In this document: positions 15,706 to 23,307 of the stretch, piece after piece
How the letters are laid out: each line of letters opens with the position of its first letter
Numbering within the stretch: the first letter of the stretch is position 1
Made by a program: the position numbers and the translations under genes
The notes under the pieces: model-generated
What the model was told of the DNA's origin: nothing
Database searches by the model: none
The model's input: only the letters and a program-made list of their open reading frames with translations
From: Lapidilactobacillus concavus DSM 17758
GTDB lineage: Bacteria > Bacillota > Bacilli > Lactobacillales > Lactobacillaceae
NCBI RefSeq assembly: GCF_001435835.1
Contig: NZ_AZFX01000089.1
Span: 1 to 36,165, forward strand
DNA length: 36,165 nucleotides
Reading direction: 5' to 3'

Positions 15706-17556
15706 GTGGGTCATCAACAAAAATTTCTTGCCGTGATTGGTGTCGGAGTCGTCGCACTTTTAACTGAATTTGTTTTTCATCAAGCGGTCGCTGCACAAGT
15801 GATCGTGACGATCGTCGGCGCAATTCTAGCCATCTCGATGTTCATTGAGATGATCAAGACGTTGCGGTCAGGCAAATATGGCGTCGATCTTCTGGCCATC
15901 ATGTCGATCACCGCGACTTTGGCCGTTGGCGAGTATTGGGCAAGTCTGATGATCCTCGTCATGTTAACCGGTGGCGACTCGCTAGAAGATTATGCGGCTA
16001 GAAGAGCCGGATCCGATCTGAAGAGTCTCTTAGACAACTCGCCTCAAATCGCTCACATCAAACGGGAAAACCAACTAGTTGACGTGAGTATTGATGAAGT
16101 TCACATCGGTGAGACGGTCGTCATTAAACCCGGTGAATCTGTCCCAGTCGACGGACTAGTGATTGAAGGTTCTGGAAATTTCGATGAGTCCACGATGACT
16201 GGTGAATCGCGTTTAGTTTCCAAGAAACCTGGTAGTGAGCTCTTATCTGGGACGATCAACGGCGACACGGCAATCACGATGCGCGTGACTAAGACCGCTG
16301 CAGATTCTCAATATCAAACCATCGTTAAACTGGTCAAAGCATCGCAAGATAAGCCCGCCCATTTCGTGCGAATGGCCGACCGTTATGCCGTTCCATTTAC
16401 AATCGTCTCGTTGTTGATTGCCGGGATTGCTTGGCTGATCTCCGGTGATCCTCATCGTTTCGCTGAAGTTTTAGTGGTTGCCTCGCCTTGTCCTTTAATT
16501 TTAGCAGCACCAGTTGCGCTGGTCTCCGGCATGAGCCGAGCAAGCCGCAATAGTATCATCGTCAAGTCTGGAACCTCCATCGAAAAGCTTGCACGTGCAA
16601 AGACCGCCTTCTTTGACAAAACAGGGACGATTACCGCCGGTCGCTTAAATGTCACCCAGGTCGTTCCCGCCCCCGAATTTACCGAAGCACAACTCATTAA
16701 TCTCGTCGGAAGTTTGGAAATTCAATCCGCCCACATTTTTGCCAGAGCGATTGTTCGTTACGCCAATGATCAAGACGACTTTCATAATCAGCCCGTGAGC
16801 CATTTCACCGAGACAACGGGTTCTGGCGTGATTGGTCAAGTTGCTGAACACCGTGTTGAAGCCGGTCGTCGCAATTTTGTCAGCGCAGAGACACCGCTGG
16901 TCGAACTTGCGGAAGGTGAGTCGATCGTCTATGTGACGGTTGATGGTCAGTATGCCGGGCATCTCACGTTCGCCGACCAATTACGTCCTGAGTCAACGAA
17001 CACGATGGCTCGTCTGCGTTCGCTGGGAATTCAGCACATCGCCATGTTAACTGGTGATAAGCAACAAACCGCTGAGCACATCGCTGAACAGGCGGGTATC
17101 GATGAAGTTCATGCAGAATGCCTACCACAGACAAAAATTGACCTAATTACTCAAGCACCCGCTGCCCAACATCCATTAATCATGGTGGGTGATGGCGTTA
17201 ACGACGCGCCTGCACTCGCAGCCGCCGATATTGGGATTGCAATGGGCGCACATGGTGCGAGCGCTGCGAGCGAATCTGCCGACGCGGTCATTCTCAAAGA
17301 CGATTTATCCAAGGTCGCCACTGCCGTCAAACTGTCGCAAGAAACCATGGCTGTCGCGAAACATGCCGTTTTAATTGGCATCTTCATCTGTGTCGTCTTA
17401 ATGCTAATTGCCAGCTTCGGCGTCATCCCCGCTTTATTTGGGGCAATGTTGCAAGAAGTCGTCGACACCGCATCGATTCTCTGGGCGTTACGTGCCCGCA
17501 AGTCTCACGAGAAAGTTAATAAGAAGACGAATCACGGCGATTCACTCATTGCCTAA
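15706..17556 (+). CDS. Metal-transporting P1B-type ATPase without N-terminal metal-binding domain
   Basis: The 616-residue ATPase has the phosphorylation site D304 (DKTGTIT), actuator loop T165-G-E-S, hinge GDGVNDAPALAAADIGIAMG and a membrane metal motif S-P-C262-P-L. SPC, rather than CPC, is typical of P1B-4-like cobalt/iron exporters, so Fe(II), Co(II) or Zn(II) are candidates, and the metal cannot be fixed. The hallmark nucleotide-binding HP pair reads H343-I, an unusual change. The protein has about six to eight helices, ending in a QEVVDTASILWALRA helix. GTG 15706 is preferred over GTG 15691 because GGAGG (15693-15697) overlaps the earlier one. It is transcribed alone, with terminator 17575-17615. 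The HMA protein and FLP regulator at 201-1251 are plausible functional partners. Confidence 0.88.
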   Translation: MGHQQKFLAVIGVGVVALLTEFVFHQAVAAQVIVTIVGAILAISMFIEMIKTLRSGKYGVDLLAIMSITATLAVGEYWASLMILVMLTGGDSLEDYAARRAGSDLKSLLDNSPQIAHIKRENQLVDVSIDEVHIGETVVIKPGESVPVDGLVIEGSGNFDESTMTGESRLVSKKPGSELLSGTINGDTAITMRVTKTAADSQYQTIVKLVKASQDKPAHFVRMADRYAVPFTIVSLLIAGIAWLISGDPHRFAEVLVVASPCPLILAAPVALVSGMSRASRNSIIVKSGTSIEKLARAKTAFFDKTGTITAGRLNVTQVVPAPEFTEAQLINLVGSLEIQSAHIFARAIVRYANDQDDFHNQPVSHFTETTGSGVIGQVAEHRVEAGRRNFVSAETPLVELAEGESIVYVTVDGQYAGHLTFADQLRPESTNTMARLRSLGIQHIAMLTGDKQQTAEHIAEQAGIDEVHAECLPQTKIDLITQAPAAQHPLIMVGDGVNDAPALAAADIGIAMGAHGASAASESADAVILKDDLSKVATAVKLSQETMAVAKHAVLIGIFICVVLMLIASFGVIPALFGAMLQEVVDTASILWALRARKSHEKVNKKTNHGDSLIA

Positions 17557-17574
17557 TCAAAAAGCAACCTTCAC

Positions 17575-17615
17575 AAAAAATCAGTCAGGCGGTCTCATGC
17601 CTGGCTGATTTTTTC
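17575..17615 (+). terminator. Terminator after the P-type ATPase
   Basis: AAAAAATCAGtCAGGC and GCCTGgCTGATTTTTT form a long stem with one mismatch; symmetric A/T tails make it usable in both directions. Confidence 0.9.
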
Positions 17616-17754
17616 GTATAATTAGCGTTAACACGCACAAAATCGATCAAAATTTTTCGTTCGCCGTTTTATATGTTATGATATTTAACGGTAAATCAAG
17701 AACGACGTTACATTTCATTTTTGATTCAAGCTGATTAGAGGAGATTATTCACGC

Positions 17755-18264
17755 ATGAATTTGTATTTCGATCAAGTTAAGATCCAGAAGCACCATTTTT
17801 TGATCATTGTTGCGGAAGATGGCCTACAATTTGTTAGTCTCACTGAGAACGGCTGGGATGAATATGACCAACTGTTTCCTAAAGCCAGCGACAAAAACAC
17901 CTACACCCGTCGTCCGGCAGTTATCAAGCCTTACAAGAAGGCGTTACAAGCTTATTTTGCCGGCCGTCATCCACTCGCAAATTTACCGATCAGCGCTAAC
18001 TTAGGTGGCACTGAATTACAGCAACAAGTTTGGCAGGCGCTTCAAAACATCGCTGTCGGTCAAACCACAAACTATTCGGAACTCGCTACAGAAATTGGCC
18101 AACCCAAATCATTCCGCGCCGTTGCTTCTGCAGTCGCTAAAAACCCCGTCGGAATCTTCATTCCTTGCCATCGTGTTCTCCGTAAAGACGGCGGCCTCGG
18201 TGACTTCCGCGGCGGCCTTAACTTCAAGCGTGAACTACTCTCACTCGAAAAAGGCCTGGCTTAG
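17755..18264 (+). CDS. ogt: Methylated-DNA--protein-cysteine methyltransferase
   Basis: The 169-residue protein has the alkyl-acceptor motif IPCHRVL with C138, preceded by the helix-turn-helix wing (GQTTNYSELATEIGQPKSFRAVASAVAKNP) and followed by GGLNFKRELLSLE. It removes methyl groups from O6-methylguanine by transferring them to C138, in a single-use reaction. The N-terminal domain (1-80) is short and not Ada-like, so it is an Ogt-type enzyme. AGAGGAG precedes the ATG by about 11 nt. Its 3' end overlaps the convergent DUF488 gene by 24 bp, and the DNA-3-methyladenine glycosylase gene lies just beyond, giving a small alkylation-repair block. Confidence 0.93.
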   Translation: MNLYFDQVKIQKHHFLIIVAEDGLQFVSLTENGWDEYDQLFPKASDKNTYTRRPAVIKPYKKALQAYFAGRHPLANLPISANLGGTELQQQVWQALQNIAVGQTTNYSELATEIGQPKSFRAVASAVAKNPVGIFIPCHRVLRKDGGLGDFRGGLNFKRELLSLEKGLA

Positions 18265-18621
18265 TTCTTGGCGCAAAAAGGCCATTAACACGGTTGCTTG
18301 ATTCTCTTGTTGATTCTTAGCACCATATAGCAAGACCACATCCTGAATGGCCAGCTTGGCTTGCAACAACTTGATAAAATCGGACGTCTGCGGATTTTCT
18401 GCTAACTCCGTTAAATAACGCTGTTTAAACGTCGTAAATTTCTCAGGATCATGATTAAACCATCGGCGTAATTCCGTCGATGGCGCAATTTCTTTAGCCC
18501 ACTCATCGAGTTGGGCTTTTTCTTTTGAGATGCCCCGCGGCCATAAACGGTCGATCAAAATACGATATGTTTCAGGATCAGCTTCATTCCCATAGATCCG
18601 TTCAATCTTTAAGTGCATCAT
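18241..18621 (-). CDS. DUF488 family protein
   Basis: This 126-residue protein has the family motifs RILIDRLWPRGISKEKA near the N-terminus, ELRRWFNHDPEKF in the middle and VVLLYGAKNQQENQATVL near the end. DUF488 proteins are small, widespread and biochemically undefined; the conserved Arg/Trp/His residues suggest an enzyme or nucleic-acid binder. Two ATG codons stand side by side at the start and the ribosome site (AGAAAG) is weak. Its tail overlaps ogt by 24 bp on the other strand and its start is about 47 bp from that of mpg, so the divergent promoters share a very short space. Confidence 0.85.
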   Translation of the reverse strand: MMHLKIERIYGNEADPETYRILIDRLWPRGISKEKAQLDEWAKEIAPSTELRRWFNHDPEKFTTFKQRYLTELAENPQTSDFIKLLQAKLAIQDVVLLYGAKNQQENQATVLMAFLRQELSQAFFE

Positions 18622-18667
18622 GAGACTTCTTTCTACTTTTGATTTTTTTATTTTAGGAGATTTAACG

Positions 18668-19312
18668 ATGAATTTAACTGACGATCAGGTATTAACGCCC
18701 GACTTCTTCACAGATCGTCCCACCGGCGAGATTGCTAAAGACTTGTTAGGCAAATTACTCGTGTATCATAGTCCACTTGGTCCCATGGGTGGTTATATTG
18801 TTGAAGCAGAGGCTTATCTAGGTGTTGATGATCCTGGCGCTCATGCTTTCGGCGGCCGTCACGGCAAAGCCAACGATCCCTTATATGGTGCGCCGGGGAC
18901 CGTCTATATTTACGCGATCCGTGGGTTTTACGCGTTCGATGTCGTCACCCAAGCAACGAGCGAACCTCAAGGGATTTTAATTCGGGCAATTGAACCGGCG
19001 ATTGGCACTGACCTAATGTTAAAAAATCGACCACGTGGCGAATTCGAGTTGACCAGCGGCCCGGGTAAGCTAATGCAAGCTTTTGACATCCACGACACGA
19101 AAATGAACTACCAGCTTTTGACTGACAGTCCACTTAAAATCTATCGTCAACCAACGAAGCAACCGGCAGAAATCGGCCGTGGCGAACGCATAGGTGTCCG
19201 CACTGCCGAGAACTGGGAAGATCAATTCAGATTCATTGTTAAGGGGAACCCCTATGTTTCAAAAAGCCGTCGACGTGACATCGACTTCGATCATTATGGT
19301 TGGCTGAATTAG
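18668..19312 (+). CDS. DNA-3-methyladenine glycosylase (AAG/MPG family)
   Basis: The 214-residue protein belongs to the AAG/MPG glycosylases, which flip out and excise alkylated purines and hypoxanthine. Visible marks are the opening FFTDRPTGEIAKDLLGKLL, the catalytic Glu in GGYIVEAEAYLG, the DPGAHAFGGRHGKAN loop, YIYAIRGFYAFDVVT, and the closing GERIGVRTAENWEDQFRF. The ATG at 18668 is set by AGGAGA at 18655-18660; a longer reading from 18620 would place that site inside the gene. The last four bases overlap the convergent membrane-protein gene. The nearby ogt handles O6-methylguanine, so together they cover the main lethal and mutagenic alkyl lesions. Confidence 0.93.
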   Translation: MNLTDDQVLTPDFFTDRPTGEIAKDLLGKLLVYHSPLGPMGGYIVEAEAYLGVDDPGAHAFGGRHGKANDPLYGAPGTVYIYAIRGFYAFDVVTQATSEPQGILIRAIEPAIGTDLMLKNRPRGEFELTSGPGKLMQAFDIHDTKMNYQLLTDSPLKIYRQPTKQPAEIGRGERIGVRTAENWEDQFRFIVKGNPYVSKSRRRDIDFDHYGWLN

Positions 19313-20178
19313 TGGCTCTGATAGCCACGATTGCGATGGAAGAATGAAGGCAGCGCAATACACAACAAGACGCCCAAAAGCCCGACACCCGCAAGTAAAC
19401 CACCAATTCGGATAAAGACCATCAAGGTATCCGATATGAAGGTCAACATGATACTCGAGAAACTCCGAGTCGTTTCTGCGATGTTAACGATTAAATCACT
19501 GAAACGCAGAATCGCACCGGGTAATGCCACGAGTACTCCGCCCCAAAAAATACCCCAGAATAAATAACGCCAACCATGAAGATGGCCGTGAGAACGAAAT
19601 AGGATCGCAATCGTCACGATCAGCGCCAAGACACCGCTGACGATCATGGCACTTTTTGCACCAGACTGTAACGCGGCAATTAGCTTGACCGCGCGATTCG
19701 CGATAGGTTGCGCACGTTGCGTTACATAATCTTTAAAATTACTTTGAACTGATTCCGAAATAGCGGTCGCTGAAACGCCTGAAACGGCAGCAGCGCCCGC
19801 CATTTTTTCACGCACTTGCGCATTGATTTCATCTAAAATAGGCTGAACATCGATTGGATCAGTCTGGTGTTGATACACGTGATCGAGCGACGTGCTAATC
19901 ACCTGCTTAACATTCGCCTTTGTCGCAATGTTGGTCAAGACAGATTGCGGCACGCCCGCTTTTTGTGCCTGCGTGTTCAACACCACATTCAATTGCGTCG
20001 TGAACTCATCATAGCCATCACTCTGTTCCAGATCGCGTTGCACGAATCGATCATCCAAAACTGTCGATTGTACCAGCCAAGTGCCCACAAAAGTTGCAAG
20101 CAGCAGGGCCAATAAAAATGTGAGGAATCGACTTCGTTTTGGTAACTTATAAGCATATAGTTCCGTTCTTGAATTCAT
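19309..20178 (-). CDS. Conserved membrane protein of unknown function
   Basis: The 289-residue protein has one N-terminal helix (about 18-38, FLTFLLALLLATFVGTWLV). A probably external domain of about 130 residues follows, rich in Gln, Asp and Ala (repeated helices with QVREKMAGAAAVSGVSATA). Three C-terminal helices lie at about 175-195, 205-225 and 255-280. It ends in a basic His/Arg tail. The topology suggests an extracytoplasmic helical domain held between membrane segments; no function is recognised. GAGGAG precedes the ATG. It overlaps mpg by 4 bp at its 3' end. Confidence 0.7.
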   Translation of the reverse strand: MNSRTELYAYKLPKRSRFLTFLLALLLATFVGTWLVQSTVLDDRFVQRDLEQSDGYDEFTTQLNVVLNTQAQKAGVPQSVLTNIATKANVKQVISTSLDHVYQHQTDPIDVQPILDEINAQVREKMAGAAAVSGVSATAISESVQSNFKDYVTQRAQPIANRAVKLIAALQSGAKSAMIVSGVLALIVTIAILFRSHGHLHGWRYLFWGIFWGGVLVALPGAILRFSDLIVNIAETTRSFSSIMLTFISDTLMVFIRIGGLLAGVGLLGVLLCIALPSFFHRNRGYQSH

Positions 20179-20208
20179 CGATTGATCTCCTCAACTCAGA
20201 ATAACTTC

Positions 20209-20236
20209 AGTATAGCATAGTCCACCGCCTCAAGAA
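20209..20236 (-). promoter_or_regulatory. Possible promoter of the membrane-protein gene
   Basis: On the minus strand TTCTTG, 16 bp, TATACT; the -10 is about 30 nt before the ATG at 20178. Confidence 0.4.
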
Positions 20237-20326
20237 TATTTTTGAAACTGTTTGCATCCTTTTGAAATCAACCTTATTTTGACCGGACTGCTTAAGAATT
20301 GCCTGAGTTAAAATAACCCGCCCGTG

Positions 20327-20355
20327 TTGTTCGCAACCTCAAAACGTGCTATGTT
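20327..20355 (+). promoter_or_regulatory. Probable promoter of the dipeptidase gene
   Basis: TTGTTC (20327-20332), 17 bp, TATGTT (20350-20355), about 38 nt before the ATG at 20393. Confidence 0.5.
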
Positions 20356-20392
20356 TGTTAGTGATTAAATAAAAAATTGTGGAGGTTTTCTG

Positions 20393-21826
20393 ATGTCTGA
20401 ACAAAATATCGAGCGTGCTTGTACGACAATTTTGGTCGGTAAAGACGCTAGTATCGACGGCAGTACAATGATTGCACGAAACGACGATACGTTTCATGCG
20501 GTTGCTCCGCATCGTTTCTACATGCACCCTGCCGTTCACGGTGAAAAAGGTCGTATTCTGAAGTCATATCTCAATGGCTTCCAAATGGAACTCCCAGAGA
20601 ATGGTTACCGCTATCCAGCCGTACCTAACGTTGATTATAAGCATCTCGGCTACTATGACGAGAGTGGTATTAACGAGAAAAATGTCGCAATGAGCTGTAC
20701 AGAAAGTACTTATGGCAATGAGCGTGCCCTCGCCTTCGACCCACTTGTTAAAGATGGTCTCGATGAAGATTGCATGCAAACTGCTGTCTTACCTTATATC
20801 GACTCCGCCAAAGACGGCGTCAAATATTTAGGCTCACTGATCAAGAAATTCGGTTCACCTGCAGGCAACTCCGTGCTCTTCGGTGACAAAAATGACGTTT
20901 GGTACATGGAAATTGTGACCGGCCATCACTGGGTTGCCCAACGCATCCCTGATGATGCTTATGTCATCGCCGCAAACCAAGTCGCCATCCAACAAGTCGA
21001 TTTTAGCGATACCGAAAACTTCATGTGGTCAGAAGGCATCCAAGAATTCGTCGAAGCTCACCACTTAAACACAGATCAAAGCGGTTGGAACTTCCGTCAT
21101 ATTTTTGGCACCTCGAACGAAAAAGACCGCCACTACAACACGCCACGTGTTTGGTACGGCCAACATATTCTTAATCCCGAGATCCAACAAGATCCTGAGA
21201 GCAGCGAATTACCATTCATTTGCCGGACTAGCCACAAGATTTCGCCTGACGACATCCAACAAATTCTTGGTTCTCACTACAACGAGACCCCATTCGATCC
21301 AATGAAAAAAGAAGACGACGCCGACAAATATCGTTATCGTCCAATCGGCTTGAACCGCACGCAGAACTCGCACATCTTGCAATTACGCAATGACGTCCCC
21401 GAAGAATTCTCTGCCGTCATGTGGTTGTGCATTGGTTATCCAACCTTCACGCCATACTTGCCATTCTACACAAACGCAACAGAAACCGATGCATCTTACA
21501 ACAACACTTCAATGACTTATAACTTTGAAGATGCTTACTGGATGTACCGTTCACTTTCTGTTTTAGTTGAATCGAATTATTCGCATTTTGTTCAAGACGA
21601 CCTTGATTATTTAAAAGAATGCCGTCAAGAATTGCGTGCAACAGTTGCTGCCATCGATGAAGAAGCGAAGAACTATCAAGGCCAAGCATTGACCGACTTC
21701 CTCACGAAGAAGAATCAAGAAACAGTCGCTGCCATGCGTGAAAAAGCTCATCAATTCATGGGTCAGCTTTACACGAAGGGCATCACACTGTCGAAGTTAA
21801 CCTTCAACATGGATCGTAACTTGTAA
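20393..21826 (+). CDS. C69 family dipeptidase (PepD type)
   Basis: The 477-residue enzyme is an Ntn-hydrolase-type dipeptidase. The probable nucleophile is C10 in ERACTTILVGKDAS, and GSTMIARNDDTF is the next conserved block. NVAMSCTESTYGNERAL, GDKNDVWYMEIVTGHHWVAQRIPDDAYVIAANQ and RTQNSHILQLR are the family core. It has no signal peptide, so it acts on dipeptides in the cytoplasm, as lactobacillus PepD enzymes do in proteolysis. Unlike secreted C69 members, the nucleophile is not at position 2, so either it stays unprocessed or nine residues are removed. GTGGAGG precedes the ATG. It is a single-gene unit with its own promoter and terminator. Several paralogues are usual in lactobacilli, so no letter is assigned. 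Confidence 0.9.
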   Translation: MSEQNIERACTTILVGKDASIDGSTMIARNDDTFHAVAPHRFYMHPAVHGEKGRILKSYLNGFQMELPENGYRYPAVPNVDYKHLGYYDESGINEKNVAMSCTESTYGNERALAFDPLVKDGLDEDCMQTAVLPYIDSAKDGVKYLGSLIKKFGSPAGNSVLFGDKNDVWYMEIVTGHHWVAQRIPDDAYVIAANQVAIQQVDFSDTENFMWSEGIQEFVEAHHLNTDQSGWNFRHIFGTSNEKDRHYNTPRVWYGQHILNPEIQQDPESSELPFICRTSHKISPDDIQQILGSHYNETPFDPMKKEDDADKYRYRPIGLNRTQNSHILQLRNDVPEEFSAVMWLCIGYPTFTPYLPFYTNATETDASYNNTSMTYNFEDAYWMYRSLSVLVESNYSHFVQDDLDYLKECRQELRATVAAIDEEAKNYQGQALTDFLTKKNQETVAAMREKAHQFMGQLYTKGITLSKLTFNMDRNL

Positions 21827-21858
21827 TCTCATTCGTTATTCGTTTTTAGTTAAAAAAT

Positions 21859-21907
21859 AAAGTCTCATTCCGGCGTTAGGTGACTAACGACTGGAATGAG
21901 ACTTTTT
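21859..21907 (+). terminator. Terminator after the dipeptidase gene
   Basis: AAAGTCTCATTCC pairs with GGAATGAGACTTT; the loop contains GTTAG/CTAAC; five T follow. Confidence 0.92.
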
Positions 21908-21946
21908 GTGTTGCTAGCTTTTGAAGTTGCTGTGGGGCGTCAAACC

Positions 21947-22259
21947 GAAGTTGCTACAGACAATGGGCATGCTTGCCTGTGGGCCGGCTGCAGCTCTTTT
22001 TGAAACGCGTTCCGCAAGGCAGCAGTCTGTGCTTAACAACAATTTCTAAACGATTCGCAAGCGAATCATTCAGAAATTATCGTTAATGCTCAACTGCTAA
22101 CCGCCTTGTTCCACGCTCTACTTCAAAAAGGAGCTTTCGCCTAAAACTTGTAGCTTTTGTTGCACAAAATCTAAAGTTTTGCCCGTGTTATAAGCTCGAA
22201 ACACGTTTCGAGCTTATAGCACTGTCACTGCAATCATGCTCATTGTCTTCCGCAACTTC
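21947..22259. repeat. Multi-branched foldback unit 1 with hairpin repeat copy C inside
   Basis: The outer arms 21947-21976 and 22230-22259 (GAAGTTGC...AGACAATG...) pair at 25 of 30 positions. Inside is the 117-bp hairpin repeat on the minus strand (22003-22119): AGAGCGTG at 22119, GAGCATTA 28 nt in, TTAAGC 83-84 nt in. Two further hairpins follow, at 22142-22180 (AAAACTT...AAGTTTT) and 22189-22218 (TATAAGCTCGAAAC with its perfect complement). No coding sequence is supported. It fills part of the 1.5-kb gap between the dipeptidase and ATP-grasp genes. Confidence 0.8.
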
Positions 22260-22372
22260 TGATTTAGTCGGTAACTCGAGATAACTGGGTGTGATTTGCT
22301 GGCAGCCTATTTCTTTGAATATTAAATCATAATCGCATTTAAAAATCGTGATTGCTTCAAATGGCGAAATTG

Positions 22373-22470
22373 AGACACGACTAATTTTCAGATTCACGCC
22401 AAAAAACTTGTCATTTTCGATCGAAATGTGCAAGTATTTTGGCGTGAATTTTTGTATTAGTCGTGTGTCT
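22373..22470. repeat. 98-bp near-perfect palindrome
   Basis: AGACACGACTAAT, ATTCACGCCAAAA and CATTTCGATCGAAATG lie in order from the left edge to the centre and are mirrored on the right. The centre is CGATCG at 22418-22423. Only small internal mismatches break the stem. There is no T-run at the end, so it does not look like a terminator. Confidence 0.85.
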
Positions 22471-22515
22471 AGAATGACAAATTAATAAAATCGAATTATT
22501 TTATTGCTATTCGCC

Positions 22516-22824
22516 GAAGTTGCTGCGGAAAACGGTCGTTCTTGCTGTGGGGCCGTCTACAGCTCTTTTAGCAAGCTAAAAGTAGCTTTCGACTAAATTG
22601 GAGCCTTCGCAAACGTGCTCCACAAGGCAACTATCTGTGCTTAACAACAACTTCTAAAAGATTCACAAGCGAATCATTCAGAAGTTATCGTTAATGCTCG
22701 ATAGTTAACCGCCTTGTTCCACACTCTACGCGAAGTCTCCAATTTACCCGTTTTGTAAGTCTGCGAAAAGCGTGCAGACTTACAAAACTTTCACAGCATC
22801 ACAACCATTTTCCTCCGCAACTTC
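22516..22824. repeat. Multi-branched foldback unit 2 with hairpin repeat copy D inside
   Basis: The outer arms 22516-22549 and 22792-22824 (GAAGTTGC...GGAAAA...GCTGTG) pair. Next come a small hairpin CTTTTAGC-AA-GCTAAAAG (22565-22582), a second stem AAATTGGAG.CTTCGC with its complement near 22730-22745, the 117-bp repeat copy D on the minus strand (22611-22727), and a hairpin TTTTGTAAGTCTGC with its complement (22752-22788). The layout matches unit 1 while most stem sequences differ. An exact 20-bp sequence, CCGCAACTTCTGATTTAGTC, closes both units (22250-22269 and 22815-22834). Confidence 0.8.
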
Positions 22825-22916
22825 TGATTTAGTCTTAAAGATTTACGAACTGGGTTAGAAATACACACTAATTTCCTGTTTGTAATTTCAAACCGCAATT
22901 CTGCCTTCACCTCTGA

Positions 22917-23240
22917 GTCAGGGAACGGAGTGGAAAGTTGTTGCCGTGCTGTGAAATGCAGTTGTTTGCGAAAGCTTGCTTTCTCAAACTTACTGCAGGG
23001 TCGTATTTGAGATTCTGCAGAGCAGAAGCTCAAATCGAAGGCGGAAGATTTATTCGTCGCGTGCAAAGCACCCGACGAATAAACCTGGAACCGGCCCCAT
23101 AGCGAAGGCAATAACTTTCCACGCAGTGAACTGACGGGCTTAATGGTTTGACAGACATGCGAAGCACGAGCCGAATAAACCCGCAGCCAGCCCCACAGCG
23201 AAGGCAACAACTTTCCACGCAGTGGACTGATGGGCTTGAG
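22917..23240. repeat. Third foldback with a 96-bp tandem repeat
   Basis: GTGGAAAGTTGTTGCC (22930-22945) is complementary to GGCAACAACTTTCCAC (23202-23217) and nearly to the same sequence 96 bp earlier. Between them are three hairpins: 22959-22997 (GAAAGC-TT-GCTTTC centre), 23005-23035 (TTTGAG.TTCTGC with its complement) and 23047-23084 (TTTATTCGTCG with its complement). On the right, 23077-23141 and 23173-23237 are direct repeats 96 bp apart; their last 41 bases match at 38 positions. Confidence 0.75.
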
Positions 23241-23307
23241 AGCCCGGTAGACTAGCAGGTCTGACAACCTGCCAAGTCTCAGAATCAATCATGCAGCAAA
23301 CTAGCAA

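Noticed and set aside
20244-20257. TGAAACTGTTTGCA as a cre site before the dipeptidase gene
   Set aside because: The central CG is missing and a second position fails, so the match is too weak.
22000-22130. The repeat copies as ordinary rho-independent terminators
   Set aside because: They are far longer, have no T-run, occur also upstream of genes, and the dipeptidase gene before them already has a strong terminator at 21859-21907.
22188-22433. 81-codon minus-strand open frame
   Set aside because: It crosses a perfect hairpin and half of the 98-bp palindrome, with no ribosome site.
22791-23288. 165-codon minus-strand open frame
   Set aside because: It lies across the third foldback unit; its internal protein repeat simply follows the 96-bp DNA repeat and the composition is not protein-like.
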